This document shows, piece after piece, positions 57,291-64,000 of a stretch of 64,000 bases of DNA. The notes below the pieces were generated by a model that did not search any database, was not told where the DNA came from, and saw nothing but the letters and a program-made list of their open reading frames with translations. Numbering within the stretch: the first letter of the stretch is position 1; each line of letters opens with the position of its first letter. The DNA lies in the NCBI GenBank assembly GCA_032622095.1, contig CP136065.1, forward strand, positions 156,367,577-156,431,576, written 5' to 3'. The position numbers and the translations under genes were made by a program. The stretch comes from Siphonodentalium dalli (lineage: Eukaryota > Mollusca > Scaphopoda > Gadilida > Siphonodentaliidae).

Positions 57291-57480
57291 AAAGTGAGCA
57301 TAATTTAAGGATTAAACCTGTCTTTGCTAAATGCTCATTGAAGAGTAGTTGCCCTATCTGAACATTTCCCATCAATTAACAGTAATCAATCAGCACTTGT
57401 ATTATCTTTTGGTTTGCGTGTCATCTGTTTTATTACGTTGCATTGTGGGGGTAAAGAATGCCATTTGTCATTCTTTCGGT
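57291..57480 (+). repeat. Second TTAA-4 left half
   Basis: GGATTAAACCTGTCTTTGCT, AAATGCTCATTGAAGAGTAG, then CTGAACATTTCCCATCAA match the left half and post-hairpin part of the 25.5 kb copy. The hairpin itself is collapsed. Confidence 0.55.
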
Positions 57481-59236
57481 GATAATCTGCTTTAATTAAT
57501 TCATAGGGACATGTACACCACCCCTGGTTTAGTTGTCCCGCTAATTGTGCTATGATGCTGCCATCATGCTGGTGAGTCCTGCTGAATTAGTATAACGCTT
57601 GTTGGTCAGGCTCATGCGAATTCTCACCATTTCTCACCATTTGGCTAATCTGAACGAATGTAGGAAAAACCATTATATGTATAAAACGTATTGTAAACAT
57701 ATTTTAGTGACACTTTTGGCTTGTTATAAACAGGTCTAATCAAAATGGATATTCATGCCATTTTGAAAACACCTGAGCAGTCATTTCAAAAAATATATCT
57801 TCATACAGACTTTCGCTCGTTCTCAAATCGCTCGTATTAACCAAACATGTGCACCGCAAAATGACAACTTTAGAAAAATGACGATGCATTTTCTGAATAG
57901 CACCAGTTTGCCATATATATATTTACCAACATAATAGTAATTCAGCATGCGGACCATCAGCATCGTAGCAAATTAGCAGGACCACTTAACCAGGAGTGTA
58001 TACAACAACGAGCGTCGTCTCGAGTGGGTGTTACAGAGAAATAGTATTCTGTAAAACATCTAAGCAGCGTATTCTAATACAGAACCAAACACAAACCGAA
58101 CCGCGGAAGCGTCTGTGCCTAACAAAGCGCGTTATGAGAAAAATTATATATTGTAGGCATTCGACTTCACAAAATCTCATATAGAAAGCTTGTGTGAACT
58201 CGGTGTGTTCATTATGGATGTGAATCGGTGCTTGAATGGTTCTCAAAGAGATGGTTTGGTGTTGTTAACTATGTTCCACGACTCGTCTGTTTTCACCGAG
58301 GATTTGCATTGGTTACCAAGTAACAGATTACGCTAGGAACATACGTCGATATTGGCACCGTGCATTGGTATTCCCCAGATAAGTTCACTGTTCTGGTTGT
58401 GATTGACACGATATAGCATAGATCCGCCCTGTTGGCGAGCCTGATTTCATTACATCGCAGATCATTATGCAACTTGTCAAACTTTACATAAAATTGATAG
58501 CAATCAGCGTCAATCATCACGATTTCGCGGTATATATTGCTCACCACACCTGTGTGAGTGGAATAATCGTGAGATGATCGCTTCGCCGAATCGATCATTT
58601 TAGTTCACCGAGATTTTCTTTCGATGTGAATCACGAATCAATATGAAATTAAGTGTATGTGTGTGGCACATAAGTATCTAATCTAGATGAGTGTGCATAT
58701 CAGTCTTTTTGGTGGTTCAATGTAATACTATAGTATTGGCGGTCGTCTGTTAAACACACAGTGTCACACCCCCCCCCCCCCCCTTAATACCAGTTAACAG
58801 AGAGGGTAAATACTGAATACCAGGTAAGAAAATATGTTATGAATGACATAGATTTCAAAACTCAATACCATGTATATATATCTTTCATCACTGTTCTCAA
58901 AAGGAATCTGCCACGATGTACCTCATTGAGAGAAAAAGTCCTGATAGCTACATTTGGTTTTAACATATTACTCTTTTTTTCCGACACAGTGCATGATGAC
59001 CAATGTCGTGTTGTTAATTTGTGACGCGCAAACTATACAAAAGGCCAATTATAGCCACCAAAAACCACAATTTGTCGCCATCAAAGTCACATATAACAGC
59101 CTGTGATTTAAATCCCGAATATTATTTAAGACGGGGTATGCATTAATCCTGAATACCGGATAGGTATGAATCACTCGTGTACCGCCTGAACATGGCTTGA
59201 ACCCCGCGTACAAAGTGTGGGGTGTGACAACCTCAT
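57481..59236. other. Anonymous intergenic DNA
   Basis: A 14-base-class C run lies near 58770. The minus frame 58293-58598 (101 residues) and its neighbours are unrecognised. No shared repeat. Confidence 0.35.
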
Positions 59237-59345
59237 GTGATACATTTATTGCATGGTTTCGAGGTTGACATGTGGCCGAGGTGAATATTAACTTTCAAGA
59301 ATTGATAAATCCTCATGTTAACCTCGAAACCATGCAATAAGTGTT
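59237..59345. repeat. Hairpin with TGCATGGTTTCGAGG arms
   Basis: TTATTGCATGGTTTCGAGGT at 59246 and the inverse ACCTCGAAACCATGCAATAA, around 40 bases of loop. Confidence 0.8.
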
Positions 59346-60074
59346 TTATTATATGATCCACCAATGGTATCAAGCCCATGAGGCCTGAACTACCTTACTG
59401 ACCCATATATAAAAATCCATAAAATGCACAAAATGTTTTTCAACAAGTCAAAATTAATAAACAATACATGTATGTTGACAAATATTACCAAACGTCACTA
59501 CTTTACATACTTCCTATTAATAACTCATGACGTCGCGTGAACTTGTTATTAACCCGTCTGGCCTATTTATAGTACAACCAGGTAGATATCGTGATTTATC
59601 CACCATTCACTACGTCTATTGACTACATAAAGCCTGCCTAATAAACGTTACTTTTATTACGTCAATGTAGCTTTCTTCGGTCAACGTAGCTTTATTAGGT
59701 TAGTACTACTTTTATGACGTAATTTGATATGCAAATTGCGCAGGTAACTAGGGACGTCAACCGGCCTTAATGACGTCATTGTGATTTCAGAACGTTTTTA
59801 TCGTGTATAATTCACTAAAATAATTCGTAAAATGATATATGTTTTAGCTCTAAAACATATATAAATCATCAGAACAAGGTCTGCTTTTACTAAATGTAAA
59901 AATGCCAACGAACTATTTCGCTCTAAGCTGCACTCCGGTTTTCCCACGTCATGAATGCTAATTGGTTTGCTTGACCTAATAAATGTAATGGCGTCATCGA
60001 AGTAACGAATGTAAAACTGAGGAAAATGACAGATTTTCCTCACAAAAGGCAAGTTTTGTGCGATGGATAAATAA
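59346..60074. other. Flank of hairpin P3 with TGACGTCA-like words
   Basis: Holds ATGACGTCGCG, ATTACGTCAATG, ATGACGTAATTTG followed by ATATGCAAAT, GGGACGTCAACCGG and AATGACGTCATTG between 59525 and 59780. The 136-residue minus frame (59798-60208) runs partly through the palindrome and is not recognisable. Confidence 0.45.
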
Positions 60075-60219
60075 AATATGTAGCTAATGTCGTCGCTTAA
60101 CCTGTTTATGTCCGCTCGGGGGATTTGGCATCTATTGGACTCGGCAGAGCCTCGCCCAATAGATGCTAAAATCCCCCTCACGGACATAAACAATTTAAGC
60201 GACGACATTAGCTACATAT
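60075..60219. repeat. Long hairpin P3 with GAGCCTCG apex
   Basis: ATATGTAGCTAATGTCGTCG and the inverse open arms of about 63 bases (TTTATGTCCG, GGGGGATTTTGGCATCTATT and inverses). They close at ACTCGGCAGAGCCTCGCC. Confidence 0.85.
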
Positions 60220-60574
60220 TCTATATTTATCAACTTAATTTGCCCATCATTTAGTATGGGACTTTTAGAAGAAAGTTTATGATCATATAATAAACATGTA
60301 TATATTGGCTCACATACATACATGTAATATCAAGAGAGCGTTTTCTCACACCGGCCCCGAACCGGTGCATCCTGGTTTCTCGTCCGTAGCCATTTGCATG
60401 CGTCTCGAGTTAGACCACTATGTGTTAGGATTATGCGATTTACAGGTTCACAATATCTGAATGTTCTCATACCGGGTATATAGAAGTATGCTTCATGAAT
60501 AGGCTGATCCAACGACGGGGTGCAATTGGAATTTCCAAGGTGGACACCCCCCCCCCCCCCAACAGAGACACTTT
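60220..60574. other. Anonymous spacer with poly(C)
   Basis: A 14-base C run lies near 60547-60560. Nothing else is recognised. Confidence 0.35.
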
Positions 60575-60730
60575 AATCACGTCTCTGCAAACAGTGTATG
60601 CTGTTCCACGATTGTGAACGATAATAGCCTCCCAACTCAGTCAGTGGTATGGTTCTTGCGATATTCCCGTTATATTTTTCCACTGGAAAATAACAATAAC
60701 ACCATAACAGCACATGACGTCATATATGAA
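60575..60730 (+). repeat. TTAA-6 right-half copy
   Basis: CAAACAGTGTATGCTGTTCC, ACGATTGTGAACGATAATAG and CAGCACATGACGTCATA match 46890-47045. Confidence 0.7.
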
Positions 60731-60829
60731 TATGAATGTATGACGGAAACCATGCTACATATATACATAATTATATTCATGGGATTCTGATGTAAATAGG
60801 TTCATATTGGACCTAAATATTGACATAGG

Positions 60830-60980
60830 TTCATATTGGACTTAAATGATTCTGAATTAAGCCCACAGCAGACTTATATCCGTTAGTTATTCCGTTGGAT
60901 GGCGCGGCCACAGTGAAAACACATTATAAAGAGCGCACATCTGGTAAGTCGTGAGTTGGTTTAATCGTGTTATTTTCAAG
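60830..60980. repeat. Rep-N fragment
   Basis: GCAGACTTATATCCGTTAGT, AAAACACATTATAAAGAGCG and GTAAGTCGTGAGTTGGTTTA match 35.28-35.40 kb. Confidence 0.65.
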
Positions 60981-61445
60981 CCCGTTATTGTGAAAATAAG
61001 TACTGACAAGAGGGGCTTATTTCATATTGATATAGTTCAATATTGAGTTCCAGCGTTTAGGCCCATATATATAGGGCGGAATTTTAGTCAATGTCAATGT
61101 GTGCTTATTTAGCAAAATTATAAAATAAGCCAGTATTGTGCTTATATTCACGAGACAGGCTAGGCTGCAACATATGCTGGATTTACTCTGGTGACATATA
61201 TAGATTGGATCAGACCACTAAGATAACTGTGCCAATCCCATACTTCACCGTGACGCCAACCGTCGAAGGGATTTCGATAACGTGTATCAAAGATTTCTAG
61301 TAGGCTTGATAAAAGGTCAGGCCGAGATTCCCATAAGAATGATGTGAATCGTGATATCAAATTCGCCTGATGGTCGTGAGATATATTATCTCGGGTTATG
61401 GCCTAGTTCGGTACATTCCCACACTCCGAAATATACTGGATCTGT
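60981..61445. other. Anonymous spacer
   Basis: No gene recognised. Confidence 0.3.
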
Positions 61446-61447
61446 TA

Positions 61448-61664
61448 CAGTAATGCCCTAAGTATAGTAATCGACTCCTTAAACACAGCAGAATTATGGG
61501 TAACTTTTCAGGATTTAGTCGGAAATATGGCTTGTTGCCATTCATCGGAAAGCTCTCCCCGAGAGCTTCCGCATAATGGCAACAAGCCATATTTCCGACT
61601 AAATCCTGAAAAGTTACCCATAATTCTGCTTTGTTTAAGGAGTCGATTACTTATGGCATTACTG
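61448..61664. mobile_element. Palindromic TA-flanked MITE
   Basis: A 217-base near-perfect palindrome, CAGTAATGCCCTAAGTA to the inverse GGCATTACTG, flanked by TA on both sides (61446-61447 and 61665-61666). Arms are about 100 bases with few mismatches (GGATTTAGTCGGAAATATGG). TA borders and a CAGT start suggest a Tc1/mariner-type MITE. A one-armed remnant is at 7843. Confidence 0.85.
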
Positions 61665-61716
61665 TAGTTTGTCGACTGATAACAGTAACTATTCTCGAAC
61701 AGAACATGAAAGCTAA

Positions 61717-61850
61717 ATTTAAAGTGATGTGAAACACTCCGGTAGGGTGATCAAATAGATATGGAGAATATTGTTGAGTATTAAAGTTATGTGAAACACT
61801 CCGGTAGGGTGATCAGATAGATATGGAGAATATTGTTGCTCAAGGTAGTT
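61717..61850 (+). repeat. 62-bp tandem duplication
   Basis: Two units each with GTGAAACACTCCGGTAGGGT and ATAGATATGGAGAATATTGT, period 62. Nearly identical, so recent. Confidence 0.85.
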
Positions 61851-62224
61851 ATTTTTACAAATATTATATCCAAATTGACAGCACACACCATAATTTTTAT
61901 ATATTAAATAAATGCAGCGATTCACGTGGCGAAATAATTTTAGTTAGTTTATCGCCAATAGTTGCGTCCCGAATCGAGAAGTAAATATTTACAATTGAGC
62001 GTATATAGTTCTGACGAGGTTTTCTATGGAGTGGTACGGTCGATTTGCTTGAGATTTTCGGCGATGTCAGTAGAATGATACATTCCCCCAGTTGGCATAC
62101 TGTCTTAATACTAACTTATCAGCTTCACGCACCCGAACAAGTCCATAATATGTCTTTAAATATCACCGGTCCGATTTGACGCCATAAAATTAACATTGGT
62201 ACGTTTTCTTTACCAAAAAAGTCC
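61851..62224. other. Anonymous spacer
   Basis: No gene or shared repeat. Confidence 0.3.
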
Positions 62225-62313
62225 CCCTCCCGTATAGGGGACTCGCATTTATAAGAGAATGCATGGCACAAGACCTCTAATGCTGCACCAGCCCAGCTCC
62301 CGTTATCAAACGG
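62225..62313 (+). repeat. TTAA-3 MITE, right-end remnant
   Basis: GGACTCGCATTTATAAGAGA to CAGCTCCCGTTATCAAACGG followed by TTAA (62314-62317). Confidence 0.7.
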
Positions 62314-62373
62314 TTAAGACGAGCTTTTTATGGTCAGATGTCGACTTTCAAAATAGGAAGTTATAACACGTTA

Positions 62374-62400
62374 GAATTTTTGCCAGGCTGGCAAAAATTC
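62374..62400. repeat. Perfect 12-bp-arm hairpin
   Basis: GAATTTTTGCCA and its inverse around GGC. It resembles a transcription terminator hairpin, but this is not a bacterial genome, so no such role is claimed. Confidence 0.8.
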
Positions 62401-63369
62401 CAAACGTTCGTCTGATAAAGAGCGTTCATAGTTTCGTTTCACGAAAGCGATAGGTAATAAAGAGTGTTCTCAATTTTGTTTTCGCTCGTTTTTAGATATT
62501 TTGAAAAAAATTGTGTCAAATGGGATAGCGGATCTTTAAAATGAGATATCGACGCTGTACAAACAACAAGTTTATGTAAGGTTCTCGAAACTCGGTGAAA
62601 TGCCTCCTGTCAATACGTACACAACTTACACAAGTTCTTTAATATTTACCGTTATAGGGACACGAAATCGTAAACGCTCTGTATCGTTGTGATCTTCGTA
62701 CTTTCTCTCGAGGGCCCGACAAAACGTCAAAAGTTCCAGAGTTTTCTCGAGGTGTTATCTCAGGATATTATCTCGTAATTCAATAAATCGCGATGTCATC
62801 TCGAGATAATATTTCGAAAAAATATTAATTAACATTGTCGTATATCAGCCACCGGAGATTAATTCTACATCAAACTAGAAAACTATACTCATAGTTTGAT
62901 CTCATTTTTTCCGGGCATATGGAAAACGTACAAATAGAAGTTTCATGGTTTCAAGTTTCAAGAGTCTCCCAATTAATGTCGGTTATACGAGAAAACCGTG
63001 AGTTTTCTGTATATATATCGATGCCCGTTTTCAACAAGATTATACGATATACATATTTAAGTGCATGTACGCCGAACGCTCATGGACAAGGGAAAACAAT
63101 TTGGTGGGTTTTTTTTGCTGGAATCAAGAACATTTAGAAATTTCAGATCGAAAATAGGCGGAGATGGTTCTGAGATTTAATTTTCCAAGCAATATTTTGT
63201 ATAAAATATGTCGTACTCATACCAAAGCTTCTTTCATTCAACATTTTAAGCTGCCATGGCCATCAGTTGAGCATTTTTCAAACCACATTTGGCTATTAGG
63301 TTGGAATTTTCTTACTAGTTCCACAAATAAGATCATCACGCATAACACAGCTTATTCTAGTGAAAACCC
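62401..63369. other. Anonymous intergenic DNA
   Basis: TCTCGAG-type words recur near 62710-62810. Frames at 62919-63137 and 63164-63391 are unrecognised. Confidence 0.35.
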
Positions 63370-63495
63370 GCACATTATCGCCTCATTTTGAGTTGATCGT
63401 CTGCTGAAAATGAGAGCGTTTTAGTCACATTATCGACTCATAGTGAGGCGATTCTAAACAGTCTATATGCGGACAATGATACAAATAAGCCAACT
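63370..63495. repeat. Rep-N fragment
   Basis: CGCACATTATCGCCTCATTT, GCGTTTTAGTCACATTAT and GAGGCGATTCTAA match 5.19-5.37 kb. Confidence 0.65.
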
Positions 63496-63504
63496 CAGGT
63501 GTTA

Positions 63505-64000
63505 GTGTGGTCGTGGTACGCAAAAAAAGGGGTCAACCCAGAAGAAATTGGTATACAAGCGATCTCGGTGTCATTCAACGCGGGAGAATCTCTGCTACAA
63601 CATATCCAAAATCCGCTAAAATCCGCTTTGGGCAAAATCCAGGATCCAAGATGACGTCCAACATGGCCGCCTTTAGTCAAAAGAGATTCTGACTGAGATT
63701 AATTCGACATAATGAGAACAAATGTTGCCATATTAATACAAATGTATACATTTTTGCGAAGGTAAAGTATTATGCCACATATCTATAGAAAAAATGGAAC
63801 CCCTCGCCCCAGATGGCTGCCAAAATGGTGGCCTAAACTCGAAAATTTGAAATTTTTGCCTAATATCTTAAAGATAAATTCCTGTTGTTTGATAATGGTT
63901 CAGACTGGCGACATTGATTAGTCATATTCATGTTAATTCATCATCGGAGCAATGAAAGATACCATAAATGGGGTCCCAGTCTCATATACACCCTCAAAAA
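63505..64000 (+). repeat. Rep-A foldback element, copy 5 (truncated by window edge)
   Basis: Arm of Rep-A: GGTCAACCCAGAAGAAATTG, AAAATCCGCTAAAATCCGCT, CCAAGATGACGTCCAACATG, then CCAGATGGCTGCCAAAATGG and ATATCTTAAAGATAAATTCC, aligning to 13621-14090. It continues beyond the window. Confidence 0.75.

Noticed and set aside
59798-60208. 136-residue minus-strand frame
   Set aside because: Half of it lies in hairpin P3 and the rest has no recognisable domain; length is explained by the palindrome and chance.
62374-62400. Rho-independent terminator
   Set aside because: The hairpin is perfect but the genome is eukaryotic and no T-run follows in a transcriptional context.

Overview
This is an animal nuclear window, about 40% GC, most likely from a mollusc. 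The evidence is indirect: two tRNA-derived SINEs that end in a CGACATTAAACCCC-type tail plus (ATTG)n, an element starting with ACCCCCGTAACGAG followed by a GTCC-rich stretch, and abundant short inverted-repeat transposons. All are patterns I associate with bivalve and gastropod genomes; no species can be fixed. I find no host protein-coding gene, no rRNA or tRNA gene and no CRISPR. Almost everything recognisable is mobile-element DNA, mostly non-autonomous and nested. In the notes below, repeat families carry working names (Rep-A, TTAA-1 and so on) given only from comparisons within this window.

Layout. 0-3.3 kb: two oppositely oriented copies of a foldback family (Rep-A) that recur at 11.5, 13.6 and 63.5 kb. 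5-8 kb: short MITEs. 8.8-10.8 kb: a degenerate tandem array ending in (CAGA)n. 11.2-20 kb: a patchwork of repeats holding a 5'-truncated LINE end (15.4-15.9 kb). 20.28-23.96 kb: a 3.67 kb DNA transposon with TIRs of about 340 bp, a 3-bp ATG target duplication and a decayed transposase-like gene whose C-terminal half resembles the FEN/XPG nuclease pattern and ends in a Cys-rich tail (Academ-like). 24-36.7 kb: scattered MITEs, palindromes and anonymous DNA. 36.8-37.4 kb: a four-unit tandem repeat. 40.8 kb: SINE. 41.4-46.2 kb: a 4.8 kb foldback element with 8-bp target duplications, whose two arms are arrays of a 352-bp unit in opposite orientation, with a TTAA-flanked MITE inserted almost exactly at the palindrome axis. 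46.5-48.7 kb: a Rep-F element split by piggyBac-like TTAA elements. 49-64 kb: further TTAA MITEs, a second SINE, a second Rep-T copy, and several long hairpins.

The genes do not form a pathway. What links the window is insertion history: at least five different element families carry TTAA at their borders, and in four places a TTAA element can be seen inside another repeat at a TTAA site, so relative ages can be read off. The single protein-coding relic is the transposase-like pseudogene; the other notable coding relic is the LINE C-terminus.
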